Assembly (NCBI RefSeq): GCF_011398155.1
Contig: NZ_AP021888.1
Coordinates: 578,001-642,000 of the forward strand
Source: Thiosulfativibrio zosterae
Lineage (GTDB): Bacteria > Pseudomonadota > Gammaproteobacteria > Thiomicrospirales > Thiomicrospiraceae
Length of the DNA stretch: 64,000 nt
Reading direction: 5' to 3'
The notes under the pieces are model-generated. The model was not told the origin of the DNA and searched no databases. It saw only the letters and a list, made by a program, of their open reading frames with translations. The position numbers were made by a program, and so were the translations under genes. Shown here piece by piece: positions 19,035 to 28,245 of this stretch. Every line of letters begins with the position of its first letter. Position 1 is the first letter of the stretch.

Positions 19035-19862
19035 ATGAAAAAGTTAATAAAACAAACAGGAAGTTGCATGAAAAAAATAAAATCCAGTGAAGCCAATTAC
19101 CCCTACACAGATAAACTCTCTAGAGATATGTATGAACAGCAAAAAATCTTGCTACAAATAGAGCTCTTAAAATTACAAAAATGGATGAAGCAAACCGGCA
19201 ACCGCATGGTGGTTGTTTTTGAGGGGCGTGATGCGGCGGGCAAAGGTGGCACCATTAAAAGGATTACCGAACATCTTAATCCGCGTGGTGCGCGTGTTGT
19301 GGCTTTGGATAAACCCAGTGAAAGCGAAGCGGGGCAATGGTATTTTCAACGCTATATTCAGCATTTGCCAACATCAGGTGAGATGGTGTTGTTTGACCGT
19401 TCTTGGTATAACCGTGCGGGAGTGGAACGCGTCATGGGGTTTTGCACACCGCCAGAATATAATCAGTTTGTGCATCAAGCGCCAGAGTTTGAGCGCATGG
19501 TCACCGCCAGTGGCATTAGCCTGATTAAGTTTTGGTTTTCGGTGGGGCAAAAAGAACAATTACGCCGTTTTAACGCCCGTAAGCATGATCCGCTTAAACA
19601 GTGGAAACTCAGTCCAATGGACTTGGCCTCATTAACGCGTTGGGATGAATATACCAAAGCCAAAGAAGATATGTTTTTCTACACCAATACCAATGAAGCG
19701 CCTTGGACAGTTATTAAATCGAATGATAAAAAGCGTGCCCGTCTTGAAGCCATGCGCTTTTTACTGTGTCAATTTGATTATGACGGCAAAGACAAAGATG
19801 CCATAGGCGTGGTAGACCCTTTGATTGTGAGCAGTGGCGAAGATGTCTTTAAAGAAGATTAA
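19035..19862 (+). CDS. ppk2: Polyphosphate kinase 2
   Basis: 275 residues. PPK2 uses polyphosphate to phosphorylate nucleoside mono- or diphosphates. Walker A EGRDAAGKGGT lies at 63-73 and the Walker B/lid segment FDRSWYNRAGVERVMGF at 120-136; KFWFSVGQKEQLRRFNAR and SPMDLASLTRWDEYTKAK complete the signature of one-domain (class I) enzymes. An internal ATG at 19068 with AGGAAG upstream is an equally good start (264 residues). A small gene follows after 38 bases. Confidence 0.93.
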   Translation: MKKLIKQTGSCMKKIKSSEANYPYTDKLSRDMYEQQKILLQIELLKLQKWMKQTGNRMVVVFEGRDAAGKGGTIKRITEHLNPRGARVVALDKPSESEAGQWYFQRYIQHLPTSGEMVLFDRSWYNRAGVERVMGFCTPPEYNQFVHQAPEFERMVTASGISLIKFWFSVGQKEQLRRFNARKHDPLKQWKLSPMDLASLTRWDEYTKAKEDMFFYTNTNEAPWTVIKSNDKKRARLEAMRFLLCQFDYDGKDKDAIGVVDPLIVSSGEDVFKED

Positions 19863-19900
19863 ACAATATTAAAAAATAAAATTTATGAAAAGGAATCATT

Positions 19901-20119
19901 ATGCATTTTGAAACTCGCGCCACGGATATTCTTAACCGTTTTAAAAGAATGCTCACCCCCGAGGCCTTAGACGCCATTACTGAAGAACACTTTAGCGAGC
20001 TAGAAACGCTCATTGAAGCTGCTTTGGGATCGGTTCACGCCGAAGCCAAACACAATGCCGCCAAGCGGTTAGAGCGTTTGGCGCATGAGCTCAGAATTGA
20101 ATCGGGCAATGCCAGTTAA
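19901..20119 (+). CDS. Small hypothetical protein downstream of ppk2
   Basis: 72 residues, predicted almost wholly helical, mixed charge, with no cysteine and no membrane segment. I do not recognise the family. A well-placed AAAAGGAATC precedes the ATG, codon use resembles neighbours, and it follows ppk2 by 38 bases on the same strand, so co-expression is likely. It could be a small regulator or partner of the kinase, but nothing in the sequence shows that. Confidence 0.6.
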   Translation: MHFETRATDILNRFKRMLTPEALDAITEEHFSELETLIEAALGSVHAEAKHNAAKRLERLAHELRIESGNAS

Positions 20120-20126
20120 TTGAATC

Positions 20127-20750
20127 TTAACTAATTTTAATGACACGCCAAGAGGCGGGGATTTTCCAGAGTGCTTCGAGTTCTGTTAAGTTCCCTTCAA
20201 AACAGCCTGGCAAACCCAGCGGTGAGCAAAGCCGATTGGGAATACGCCAGTCTTCTAGCAAAGGACTAGCACCTATTGCATGGGCTGCGCTCTCAGGCCA
20301 GCTGTCCAAGATAAATTTGGCCGGTTTAACCTGAAAGGGGAAGGTGGTTTCACTTTCTAGGACCATTACCAGTTGCCAATCTGATTTGAGTTGCTGAGCC
20401 AATCGAAATCCCAGCGCTAAGGCCGAACTTGAAACCCATAAGCAGAGCGTGGAATGGTTGGATGCATTGTCTGGCGAAAGGTGATTTTGAGCATAAAAAT
20501 CCTCCAAAAATAACCAGGCCTGGTTGTTTTTAGGCGGTTTTTCATGCAATTCTAAGGTTTGAGGTGCGTTGTTATCGGTTTGTACCAAAAAGCTGATATT
20601 CCGACCCGATTGCATAAACAGCTGCAAAACTTCATCATCGATCACCAGCTGGTAATTCAGTGGCAGTTCTTGCGGGTGCTCCATCACATAATGCCACAGG
20701 ACATAACCCTGGGCTTGGGGTGCGGTACTTTGAAGTTGTGCGCAGTTCAT
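20127..20750 (-). CDS. Conserved hypothetical protein following pyrC' (possible DHODH electron-transfer-like)
   Basis: 207 residues from the ATG at complement 20750, ten bases after pyrC'. A longer reading (to 20840) runs back into pyrC'. The C-terminal third has a pattern (TFPFQVKPAKFIL..., PLLEDWRIPNRL, GLPGCFEGNLTELEALW) I associate with uncharacterised gammaproteobacterial proteins sometimes labelled as dihydroorotate dehydrogenase electron-transfer-like. There is no FAD or 2Fe-2S motif of the CxxxCxxC type, so an enzymatic role is not supported. The operon position suggests a link to pyrimidine synthesis. A dispersed palindrome encodes its NQAWL. Confidence 0.6.
   Translation of the reverse strand: MNCAQLQSTAPQAQGYVLWHYVMEHPQELPLNYQLVIDDEVLQLFMQSGRNISFLVQTDNNAPQTLELHEKPPKNNQAWLFLEDFYAQNHLSPDNASNHSTLCLWVSSSALALGFRLAQQLKSDWQLVMVLESETTFPFQVKPAKFILDSWPESAAHAIGASPLLEDWRIPNRLCSPLGLPGCFEGNLTELEALWKIPASWRVIKIS
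20513..20524. repeat. Dispersed palindrome copy 2, perfect, coding
   Basis: ACCAGGCCTGGT inside the hypothetical gene at 20127-20750, read as N-Q-A-W-L on the minus strand. Flanks AAAAATA and TGTTTTT extend the inverted symmetry to 26 bases with one mismatch pair. Confidence 0.9.
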
Positions 20751-20760
20751 CACATTCAAT

Positions 20761-22050
20761 TCAAACGGGGTTGTTACGATACACCGGACGGCCTTGGAAA
20801 TAGGTCGCTTCAATTTGGGCATTAAAATGCCAGCCATCAAACGCAGTATTTTTTCCGGCGCTGACCATATCGGCTTTGTTCAATTGCCATGGAGCATCGG
20901 GATTAATAATACTAAAGTCTGCCGATAAGCTGGTTTCTAAACTGCCGGTATGAATGCCGAGCACTTCCGCTGGATTCACAGTCACCGCACGAATCGCGGT
21001 GATTAAATCTAAAGTGCCATCATCCACCATCTTCAACACCAACGGCAAAAGGGTTTCTAAACCACTCATGCCTGGCTTGCTTTCGCCAAACGGCAAGAGT
21101 TTATCATCACGCCCTAGCGGCGCATGGTCGCTGACAATGGCATCAATAATGCCAGTTTTCACGCCGGCAATCAGCGCATCACGATCAGCATGGCTGCGTA
21201 ACGGGGGGGTGACATGGAAGGTAGAATTAAAACCAATCACATCATAATCGGTCAATAACAGTTGGTGAATTGCTACATCACAGGTCACGGGCAATCCACG
21301 CTTTTTGGCTTCCGCAATCATGTCGACCGAACGCGCAGTGGACAGTTGCGAAAAATGCGCTCGCACACCGGTTTCTTCAACCAACACTAAATCGCGTGCT
21401 AAATCAGTGGTTTCGGCAGATGCAGGGATGTCGGCTAAACCTAAGCGTGAAGACACTGCGCCACTGTGGGCAACGCCATTGTTTTTTAATGACTGATTTT
21501 CGCAGCGATTCATGATTAAAATATCTAAGCTGGCCGCATAGTTCATGGCATTTTTAAGGGTTAAAGCGTTTTGCAGTGGCTGATTGGCTTGGCTCATGGC
21601 GACACAACCCGCTTGTTTTAGCGAGTACATATTACTCAAGCGTTCGCCTTTTAAACCTTGCGTTAAGGCGCCAATCGGTAATACAAATGCGGTGGCTGCT
21701 TGGCGCGCACGGCGTTGAATCAGCTCGGTCACGGCTTGAGTGTCGTTGACCGGAGCGGTGTCCGGTGGGCAACAAATCGTGGTAACGCCACCTGCCACAG
21801 CGGCTTTGGTTTCCGTGGCAATATTGCCCTGAAAATTACCACCCGGTTCCGACAAACGGGCGCACAAATCCACCAGGCCTGGCAAAATCCACTTGCCAGT
21901 GGCATCAATTTCTTGGTCTGCAGTGCCAAATCCTTCGGGGGCTGTATCGCCTATGCCGGCAAAACGTCCCCGCGAAATATACAGGTTGCTCACACAGTCT
22001 AAGTTTTGGGCTGGGTCAATGATGCGGGCATTGTTAATTTGCAATCTCAT
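20761..22050 (-). CDS. pyrC': Dihydroorotase-like, catalytically inactive PyrC' (PyrX)
   Basis: 429 residues, type I dihydroorotase fold. In active enzymes the first metal-binding motif is HxH in a D-x-H-x-H-x-R-EPG context. Here it reads D61-L-C63-A-R65-L-S-EPG, so both histidines are lost. Later landmarks remain: [17 protein letters not shown] and [10 protein letters not shown]. This is the pattern of the Pseudomonas pyrC' product, a non-catalytic partner needed to assemble aspartate transcarbamoylase. Its start overlaps the pyrB stop by four bases, as in that system. A true dihydroorotase should exist elsewhere in the genome. Confidence 0.9.
   Translation of the reverse strand: MRLQINNARIIDPAQNLDCVSNLYISRGRFAGIGDTAPEGFGTADQEIDATGKWILPGLVDLCARLSEPGGNFQGNIATETKAAVAGGVTTICCPPDTAPVNDTQAVTELIQRRARQAATAFVLPIGALTQGLKGERLSNMYSLKQAGCVAMSQANQPLQNALTLKNAMNYAASLDILIMNRCENQSLKNNGVAHSGAVSSRLGLADIPASAETTDLARDLVLVEETGVRAHFSQLSTARSVDMIAEAKKRGLPVTCDVAIHQLLLTDYDVIGFNSTFHVTPPLRSHADRDALIAGVKTGIIDAIVSDHAPLGRDDKLLPFGESKPGMSGLETLLPLVLKMVDDGTLDLITAIRAVTVNPAEVLGIHTGSLETSLSADFSIINPDAPWQLNKADMVSAGKNTAFDGWHFNAQIEATYFQGRPVYRNNPV
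21872..21883. repeat. Dispersed palindrome copy 3, one mismatch, coding
   Basis: ACCAGGCCTGGC in pyrC', 11 of 12 bases, read as P-G-L-V on the minus strand. Confidence 0.7.
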
Positions 22051-23069
22051 TGGGCGTTCTCCATATCAAATGACTCATTTTGTGCTTGTTGTGCGGCAGC
22101 CAGTTCTTTGGCGTTTTTTACCAGAATCGACATAATGGCCATACGCACCGCAATTCCGTAGGTTACCTGCTCCAAAATGACCGATTGCGGGCCATCGGCA
22201 ACCGCAGAGTCAATTTCAACGCCACGGTTAATTGGACCTGGGTGCATCACGATGGCATCGGGTTTGGCATAGGCCAAGCGCGCTTCATTTAAACCATAAA
22301 GGTTAAAGAACTCTTTTTCGCTGGGCAATAAAGCACTTTGCATACGTTCATTTTGTAAGCGCACCATGATAATGACATCCACGCCATCCAAGCCTTCTTC
22401 CATATTGTCATAAACATGAACACCCAAAGCGGCGGTGTCTGCTGGCAACAGCGTTTTGGGGCCGATGATGCGAATTTCGCGGGCTTCTAAAATACTCAAG
22501 GCCTGGATTTGTGAACGCACCACGCGTGAGTGCAGAATGTCACCGATGATAGCGACTTTCAAATCAAAAATATCGCCTTTGTGTTTGCGAATGGTGTACA
22601 TGTCCAGCATGGCTTGGGTAGGGTGAGAGTGTCTGCCATCACCGGCATTAAGCACATGAATGTGTGGCGCTACATGTTGCGCAAAAAAGTGCGCAGCACC
22701 ACTTTCACCATGCCGAATCACAAACATATCTGCCAACATGGCCTCTAAGTTCCAAAGGGTGTCGAGTAGGGTTTCGCCTTTTTTGGTGGAGCTGGTTTCT
22801 ATATTGAGGTTAACCACATCGGCTGATAAGCGTTTTTCAGCAATTTCAAAGGTGGTGAGGGTGCGTGTGCTGGCCTCAAAAAACAGGTTCATAATGGTTT
22901 TGCCATGTAAGTCGTCCACCTTTTTGATGGTGCCGGTGGCTTCATCGACAAAACTTTTGGCGACATCTAAAATCTCTAGCAAATGATGTTGCTTTAAACC
23001 CTCAAGGGTTAAGAAGTGATGCAGCTTGCCTTGGGCGTTGAGCTGAATATTGGGCGTAGACAATCGCAT
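22047..23069 (-). CDS. pyrB: Aspartate carbamoyltransferase, catalytic chain
   Basis: 340 residues, longer than the 311-residue E. coli enzyme, matching class A enzymes that work with PyrC'. It joins carbamoyl phosphate and aspartate in pyrimidine synthesis. Carbamoyl-phosphate site FFEASTRT at 63-70 (S67-T-R-T), HPTQ at 149-152, RLQNERM and [11 protein letters not shown] are all present, so it should be active. The C-terminal extension ([20 protein letters not shown]) overlaps the pyrC' start. Pseudomonas homologues bind nucleotide effectors through an N-terminal extension; about 15 extra residues are visible here. Confidence 0.96.
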   Translation of the reverse strand: MRLSTPNIQLNAQGKLHHFLTLEGLKQHHLLEILDVAKSFVDEATGTIKKVDDLHGKTIMNLFFEASTRTLTTFEIAEKRLSADVVNLNIETSSTKKGETLLDTLWNLEAMLADMFVIRHGESGAAHFFAQHVAPHIHVLNAGDGRHSHPTQAMLDMYTIRKHKGDIFDLKVAIIGDILHSRVVRSQIQALSILEAREIRIIGPKTLLPADTAALGVHVYDNMEEGLDGVDVIIMVRLQNERMQSALLPSEKEFFNLYGLNEARLAYAKPDAIVMHPGPINRGVEIDSAVADGPQSVILEQVTYGIAVRMAIMSILVKNAKELAAAQQAQNESFDMENAQ

Positions 23070-23090
23070 GGTTGGCTCCTTAAAAATCCA

Positions 23091-23576
23091 CTAGAGAGGG
23101 GCTGACAAAGATGAGGGTGATTGGCTGGCAAAGGTTTCGTTAAGCCAGCTTTGTAAAATGACTTGGGCAGCGTGGTCGTCGACCATCGTAAAGGTCGATT
23201 TGCGGCGTGTTTCGGCTTCGCGCGAACTGAGCTGTTCTTCAATAAAAAACACCGGGCGCTGGTAACGACCACTGAGGCGCTGTCCAAATTTTCGTGCCGA
23301 TTGGGTGATGGTTTGTTCTTCACCGCTCAACCACAAAGGCAAGCCAACCACGATGGCGACGGGTTTCCAGCGTTCAAAGAGTTGGGTGATGTGTGCCCAG
23401 TCTGGCACGCCGTCACGACTTTTTACGATGGCTTCAGGGCTGGCTGTTTTGGTAATGGTTTGTCCAACCGCGACGCCAATGCGTTTGAGTCCAAAATCAA
23501 ACCCCAATACCAAACCATCAACTTCGCTGGGCGTTTTGGCAAACTTGATTTTTTTGGGGGCAGGCGACTCAGTCAT
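23091..23576 (-). CDS. ruvX: Putative Holliday junction resolvase, YqgF/RuvX family
   Basis: 161 residues, RNase H fold. Acidic residues sit in VLGFDFGLKRIGVAVG (near residue 25-38), VVGLPL and FIEEQLSSREAE; DDHAAQVILQSWL gives the last aspartates. YqgF acts in 16S rRNA 5' processing in E. coli, and RuvX names come from the predicted resolvase fold. The N-terminal 15 residues (lysine-rich) are extra. Overlaps yqgE by eight bases, the usual pair, and precedes pyrB by 21 bases. Confidence 0.94.
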   Translation of the reverse strand: MTESPAPKKIKFAKTPSEVDGLVLGFDFGLKRIGVAVGQTITKTASPEAIVKSRDGVPDWAHITQLFERWKPVAIVVGLPLWLSGEEQTITQSARKFGQRLSGRYQRPVFFIEEQLSSREAETRRKSTFTMVDDHAAQVILQSWLNETFASQSPSSLSAPL

Positions 23577-24138
23577 GGCCGGCTTCCATGCTTAAAAATT
23601 CGGGGGCGATGCCTAAAGTGCCTAAAGCCACGCGCCATTTGTCATGGGTGGGGACTTCAAATAGCAGAGATTCGTTGTAGGGAATCGTTAACCAACTGTT
23701 GCCTTGAATTTCATCGGCCAGTTGACCTTTTTCCCAGCCAGCAAACCCTAAACAGGCAATGAACTTTTGCGGGCCAGTGCCTTCGGCGATGGCTTTCAAT
23801 AAGTCCTCCGAAACAGACATCACTAAACCATTCTGCAAAGGCAGAGATTTTTGCCAAGATTGTCCAGTGTCTTCATGCAGAATAAAACCATGTTCAACTT
23901 CTACCGGTCCGCCCAAAAGCACTTTTTGGTCTAGGTATGGCAGGGTCTGGTCGGCATTGAGGGTGAAATGTTCCAGTAGATTTTCAATGGTGAACGAATG
24001 GGGCAAATTCAGGGTTAAGCCCATCGAACCGTACTCGTTGTCTTCGACAACATAAACCACGGTTTTATCAAACCAACTATTGGTTAAAGTCGGCATGGCT
24101 ATGAGAATTTGATGTTCGAGAGAGTGCTGTTTAGTCAT
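23569..24138 (-). CDS. yqgE: UPF0301/AlgH-family protein YqgE
   Basis: 189 residues, the family length. LIAMPTLTNSWFDKTVVYV, NEYGSMGLTLNLP, VLLGGPVEVEHGFILHE and FIACLGFAGWEKGQLADEI are hallmarks. The molecular function is unsettled; AlgH affected alginate expression in Pseudomonas. It starts a leftward run yqgE-ruvX-pyrB-pyrC', a layout common in gammaproteobacteria. Confidence 0.95.
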   Translation of the reverse strand: MTKQHSLEHQILIAMPTLTNSWFDKTVVYVVEDNEYGSMGLTLNLPHSFTIENLLEHFTLNADQTLPYLDQKVLLGGPVEVEHGFILHEDTGQSWQKSLPLQNGLVMSVSEDLLKAIAEGTGPQKFIACLGFAGWEKGQLADEIQGNSWLTIPYNESLLFEVPTHDKWRVALGTLGIAPEFLSMEAGHD

Positions 24139-24147
24139 AGGGATAAA

Positions 24148-25173
24148 TTATAACAGCTTAATGCGTTGTCGCATCTGGGGTGTGAAAAAAAAGTTGCCTT
24201 GTGTATCGATGATAAACACCTGACTGATTCCCATGTTCAACGCAACCGTTTGCCAATCTTTGCCCGCAATCATCAAGGCTGTGGCAGCGGCATCTGCCCT
24301 AGTAGCATCTGGGTGAATCACGGTTACTGAGGCAAATACCGAGGCGGGTTGAGCGGTACGGGGATCTAAAATATGGCTAAAGCGTTGTCCTTGCCATTCA
24401 AAAAAACGCTGATAAGTGCCGGAAGTCACCACGCTTTCATCGCCTTGCAAGTCTAAACTGGCAATGGCTTGTTCGGGCGCTTGGGGGTTTTGGATGCCAA
24501 TATGAAAAGGCTGGCCGTGTTTGCTGCCAATAATACGCATATCGCCACCAATATCGACGATGGCATTTTGAATGCCGTTTTGTTTGAGGGTGTTAATGGC
24601 AAGGTCTAACGCCAGCCCCTTGGCATTGCCGCCAAAATCTAAAGAAACCTTGGGATTGCGACATTGAAGTTGATTGCCCACAAAAGACACATCGGCAATC
24701 GATGGATGCTGAGCTAGCCAATCTTGCAAAGCTGATTTGCTGGGCGGTGGGCCTTGCCAATTTTCGCCGTGAAATCCCCATAACTTAATCAGACTGCCGA
24801 TGCCAGGGTCAAATAAATACCCAGATTCTTTGGCGAGGGTTTGCGATTTAAGCACAAAGTTTTTGACGGAATCGGCCACTTCAATAGGTTGTTGTGCGGC
24901 AATGGCTTGATTAATTTTACTGAGAATACCGCCCTTGTCCCAGGCATGCCAGTCTTGATGAAACTGATAAAATTCTGCTTCAATCGCTTTGATGGCCAGC
25001 TGAGCTTCTTGCACTTGTTGCGGGTTTTCAGGAAATAAACTCAAATTAACTTCGGTACCAAAGACCAGTATTTGGTGTTTAATAGGCTGGGGAGTGGAGG
25101 GGCTGCAACCCAATAACAGCAGCAGTCCGCTGAGCAGGGCGAGTTGAGCGATAAAGCGCATGAATACTGGCAT
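24148..25173 (-). CDS. apbE: FAD:protein FMN transferase, lipoprotein
   Basis: 341 residues from the ATG at complement 25173. A TTG at 25203 would add ten residues; neither has a strong ribosome binding site. ApbE attaches FMN covalently to threonine in Nqr/Rnf-type proteins on the periplasmic side. A lipobox LLGC puts the lipidated cysteine at residue 23. Family signatures: SLDFGGNAKGLALD (FAD/metal site), IVDIGGDMRIIG, VTSGTYQRFFEWQ, SHILDPRTAQP and ADAAATALMI with the metal-binding aspartate. The DFGGNAKG form differs slightly from the commoner DLGGIAKG. Confidence 0.93.
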   Translation of the reverse strand: MPVFMRFIAQLALLSGLLLLLGCSPSTPQPIKHQILVFGTEVNLSLFPENPQQVQEAQLAIKAIEAEFYQFHQDWHAWDKGGILSKINQAIAAQQPIEVADSVKNFVLKSQTLAKESGYLFDPGIGSLIKLWGFHGENWQGPPPSKSALQDWLAQHPSIADVSFVGNQLQCRNPKVSLDFGGNAKGLALDLAINTLKQNGIQNAIVDIGGDMRIIGSKHGQPFHIGIQNPQAPEQAIASLDLQGDESVVTSGTYQRFFEWQGQRFSHILDPRTAQPASVFASVTVIHPDATRADAAATALMIAGKDWQTVALNMGISQVFIIDTQGNFFFTPQMRQRIKLL

Positions 25174-25272
25174 GGGAATTCTTTGGTCTAATGATTTGGA
25201 CAATATGATAAATTAATCGTCGCGACAGCATTGCAAAATTGAATATTTCGGGCGTAAATTCAGCGAATTTTA

Positions 25273-25284
25273 ACCAGGCCTGGT
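25273..25284. repeat. Dispersed palindrome copy 4, perfect, intergenic
   Basis: ACCAGGCCTGGT 16 bases before the CDF transporter ATG, with A/T runs on both sides (ATTTTA and CAAAATT). It may overlap the leader of that gene. Confidence 0.9.
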
Positions 25285-25300
25285 CAAAATTGGGGGCAAA

Positions 25301-26269
25301 ATGGCACATCAACACAACCATCATTCCGGCAAAGCTGAGCAGGCTCACTCGCACGACCATCATGGCCATCACCATCATCACGACCACAGTCATTTAACCG
25401 GCACTAAATTGCTGATCACCATTGTGCTCAATGTGGTGATTACGGTTGCCCAAGTGATTGGGGGATTAATTTCGGGCAGTTTGGCCTTGTTGTCGGATGC
25501 CTTGCATAACTTCAGTGATGTGGTGGCCCTGGTGGTGGTTTATGTTGCCAATCGGATTGCTAAGCGCGCACCCACCGCCCATAAAACCTTTGGCTATAAG
25601 CGTGCCGAAGTGCTGGCGGCTTTATTCAATGCCGCTATTTTGGTGGGCATAGGTGTTTTGTTGGTGTTTGAAGCCATTGACAAATTTTTTCATCCGCAAG
25701 CGATTGAAGGCGTTTGGGTCATTGCGTTAGCGATACTCAGCATTATTTTGAATTGGGTCAGTGTGATGCTCATTGCCAAGGATGCCGAAGACAACACCAA
25801 TATTAAAGCGGCCTATTTGCATTTGTTAACCGATGTAATGACTTCGGTGGGGGTGTTGATCAGCGGAATTTTAATTTGGGCGTATCAACTCTATTGGGTG
25901 GATGCTTTAATGACCATTATCATTGCAATTTATCTGATTTATGCGTCTTGGGATTTATTGCGCCAAACCGCCAGTGTGTTGATGTTGTTTACACCGGCGG
26001 GCGTGGATGTAGACCAACTGGTGGCGTTGGTAGATGAGTTTGAAGAAATTGACAATATCCATCACATTCATATTTGGCAGTTAGACGACCATGAAATTCA
26101 CCTGGAAGCCCATCTAGATTTTAAAGAGGACTTACCGCTCAGCCAAGTGACCCAAATCGTGCAAACCCTAGAGGCCCAAATCAAGGCGCATTGTCGTATT
26201 AATCATTTTAACTTTCAAACCGAATTTGGGCGCGCAGACTGCAAAGACTTAATTAACCAAGCTACTTAA
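25301..26269 (+). CDS. Cation diffusion facilitator, zinc efflux (CzcD/ZitB type)
   Basis: 322 residues with six membrane segments expected. The first 31 residues are histidine-rich (HH-G-HHHHH-D-H), a likely metal-gathering arm. Transport-site residues are visible: H69 and D73 in LLSDALHNFSD of TM2 and H/D in LHLLTDVMTSVG of TM5, the HD-HD pattern of zinc CDFs. The cytoplasmic C-terminal domain has IDNIHHIHIWQLDDHEIHLEAHLD. It is monocistronic, divergent from apbE, and has a palindrome in its leader. Confidence 0.93.
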   Translation: MAHQHNHHSGKAEQAHSHDHHGHHHHHDHSHLTGTKLLITIVLNVVITVAQVIGGLISGSLALLSDALHNFSDVVALVVVYVANRIAKRAPTAHKTFGYKRAEVLAALFNAAILVGIGVLLVFEAIDKFFHPQAIEGVWVIALAILSIILNWVSVMLIAKDAEDNTNIKAAYLHLLTDVMTSVGVLISGILIWAYQLYWVDALMTIIIAIYLIYASWDLLRQTASVLMLFTPAGVDVDQLVALVDEFEEIDNIHHIHIWQLDDHEIHLEAHLDFKEDLPLSQVTQIVQTLEAQIKAHCRINHFNFQTEFGRADCKDLINQAT

Positions 26270-26295
26270 GTTTCTCTAGCGTTTGAGTTTTGGGT

Positions 26296-26790
26296 TTAAA
26301 ACCCTAAGCGATCTTCTAGTTTATCCAAGGCGACTTGGGCACAAGCTTCGTCTTTTTCGCCACCCGGTGCGCCACTCACGCCAATTGCGCCAATGCGACT
26401 GCCGCCGCTGATAATGGGTAAACCACCCACCATCATCAAAATACCTTCAACATGATTGAGTTCAGGGCGAATATCCCCGCGTTGCGCGCGAAAGTCGCCC
26501 GACTTTAAACCCGACATAATGGTGGCATTGGCTTTTTCTTCAGCAATTTGTAAAGTGAATTTAGAGGCAAAATCATCTCGCAAAGCCACCCGTTGATTGC
26601 CATGTTTGTCCACGACCACCGCACTCACCGAATAGCCTTTTTCTCGACAGGCCATAATGGCTTCTGAAGCCAAGTCGCGTGCTAAAGTCATGCCAATATT
26701 GCGTTCTTCAAGCACTTCGGTTGCACTGGCTGTCAGCGGCATCAAACATAAAAACGCTAAGCTAAGATGGACAGATTTTTGTAGCAACAT
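26296..26790 (-). CDS. Exported GlcG/HbpS-family protein
   Basis: 164 residues. A signal peptide covers about 1-23 (LSLAFLCLMPLTASA). The rest is a GlcG/HbpS (DUF336) domain: KGYSVSAVVVDKHGNQRVALRDD, GDIRPELNHVEGILMMVGGLPI and RIGAIGVSGAPGGEKDEACAQVAL. HbpS binds heme and GlcG belongs to glycolate operons, so the ligand here is open; the periplasmic location favours small-molecule or heme binding. Downstream of sdaA on the same strand (29-base gap). Confidence 0.88.
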   Translation of the reverse strand: MLLQKSVHLSLAFLCLMPLTASATEVLEERNIGMTLARDLASEAIMACREKGYSVSAVVVDKHGNQRVALRDDFASKFTLQIAEEKANATIMSGLKSGDFRAQRGDIRPELNHVEGILMMVGGLPIISGGSRIGAIGVSGAPGGEKDEACAQVALDKLEDRLGF

Positions 26791-26819
26791 AGATAACTCC
26801 TTTACCAGATTTCATCAAA

Positions 26820-28187
26820 CTAACATTCAATCACACTCACGGCTAAACCACCCAGCGAGGTTTCTTTAAATTTGTGCGACATTTCTAAACCGGTTTGTTT
26901 CATCGCATCAATACAACCATCTAAAGGCATAAAATGCTCGCCGTTACCTCGCAAAGCTAAAGATGTCGCGGTGTAGGCTTTGATTGCGCCAAAACCATTG
27001 CGCTCAATGCAAGGCACTTGTACCAAGCCTTTTACAGGATCGCAGGTCATGCCTAAATGATGCTCTAAGGCAATTTCGGCGGCGTTTTCAATTTGCTCAG
27101 CTGTGCCACCGCGCACGGCGCAGAGTCCCGCCGCCGCCATGGCCGATGCCGAACCGACTTCTGCCTGACAACCCAGTTCTGCGCCAGAGATAGAGCTGCG
27201 ATATTTAATAATCGCACCGATGGCACTGGCGGTCAGTAAAAACTCACGCACCTGTTCTGGCGTGCCGTTTTCGTGATGTACAAAATAATACAATACCGCC
27301 GGAATAACGCCCGCCGCACCATTGGTGGGGGCGGTCACCACCATGCTGCCCGCGGCATTTTCTTCATTCACCGCCATGGCATAAGCGCACAGCCAGTCGT
27401 TTAAACTCACGCCCACTGGGTTTTGAATGGCATCAAAGAGTGCCTTGGCGCGGCGTTTAACCTTGAGCCCGCCGGGTAAAATGCCCTCTGTTTTCAGACC
27501 ACTTTGCACACAGGTTTGCATGGCTTGCCAAATGCGATCCAATCCGGCATTGAGCTCTGCTGCGGTTAAATATTGCAACTCATTGGTTTGTTTCATCTGC
27601 GCCAAGCTTAAACCAGAGGATTTAGCCATTTTAAGCATTTCTTTGGCGGAGGTCAGCGGATAAATACAACTGGTGCAAGCGCCAGAGCGTGCGGTGATGA
27701 CATTAGGATTTTGCATCTCCTGCAAAGTGGTGATAAAACCACCGCCAATTGAAAAATAGGTTTCGCTTAGGCACGCATCTTCGCCATGAGTCAGGGTCAA
27801 AATCATGCCATTAGGATGTTCGGCAAGCGGTGGGCCTTGGTCGAAAATAATGTCATTTTTAGGATTAAATTGGATGTTATTTAAAGGTAAGTGCGTAGAT
27901 TGCCATAGAGAGTCAATGAGTGTGGTCACTTCTTGTTCAGCCAGCTCTAAAGGCGTGTAACCATGAAGTCCTAAAACCACGGCTTTATCAGTCGCGTGTC
28001 CTTTGCCAGTAAAAGACAGCGACCCTTTTAAAGTGCATTGCAGTTTTAACTGCGAAGTGGGCGGGTGGGTTGCCAGAAAATCGGCTATCAAAGTCATAAA
28101 CTGATTCGCCGCTAACATCGGCCCCATGGTATGAGAACTGGAAGGTCCTATGCCAATTTTAAACAACGATAAAACACTGACAAACAT
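26820..28187 (-). CDS. sdaA: L-serine ammonia-lyase, iron-sulfur dependent
   Basis: 455 residues, single-chain type. It deaminates L-serine to pyruvate with a 4Fe-4S cluster. It opens with [23 protein letters not shown]; the cluster cysteines are in [30 protein letters not shown] and the GLCAVRGG region. Full length by comparison with E. coli SdaA (454). Its ATG follows no strong ribosome binding site. Likely co-transcribed with the GlcG-like gene. Confidence 0.96.
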   Translation of the reverse strand: MFVSVLSLFKIGIGPSSSHTMGPMLAANQFMTLIADFLATHPPTSQLKLQCTLKGSLSFTGKGHATDKAVVLGLHGYTPLELAEQEVTTLIDSLWQSTHLPLNNIQFNPKNDIIFDQGPPLAEHPNGMILTLTHGEDACLSETYFSIGGGFITTLQEMQNPNVITARSGACTSCIYPLTSAKEMLKMAKSSGLSLAQMKQTNELQYLTAAELNAGLDRIWQAMQTCVQSGLKTEGILPGGLKVKRRAKALFDAIQNPVGVSLNDWLCAYAMAVNEENAAGSMVVTAPTNGAAGVIPAVLYYFVHHENGTPEQVREFLLTASAIGAIIKYRSSISGAELGCQAEVGSASAMAAAGLCAVRGGTAEQIENAAEIALEHHLGMTCDPVKGLVQVPCIERNGFGAIKAYTATSLALRGNGEHFMPLDGCIDAMKQTGLEMSHKFKETSLGGLAVSVIEC

Positions 28188-28245
28188 GGCAAACCCTCAT
28201 CAACAAAAGCGTGAAACTTGATTCTAAAAGGGAAGCGAGCAAAAG

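Noticed and set aside
18947-19035. Divergent promoter between yggS and ppk2
   Set aside because: AT-rich hexamers exist but none has acceptable spacing; nothing can be supported.
22499-22506. AGGCCTGG in pyrB
   Set aside because: Only the eight-base core matches and the outer bases differ, so it is too weak to count as a copy.
26292-26304. GGGTTTAAAACCC at the CDF/GlcG-like convergent end
   Set aside because: No room for a loop and no T-run; it also overlaps coding sequence, so not called a terminator.
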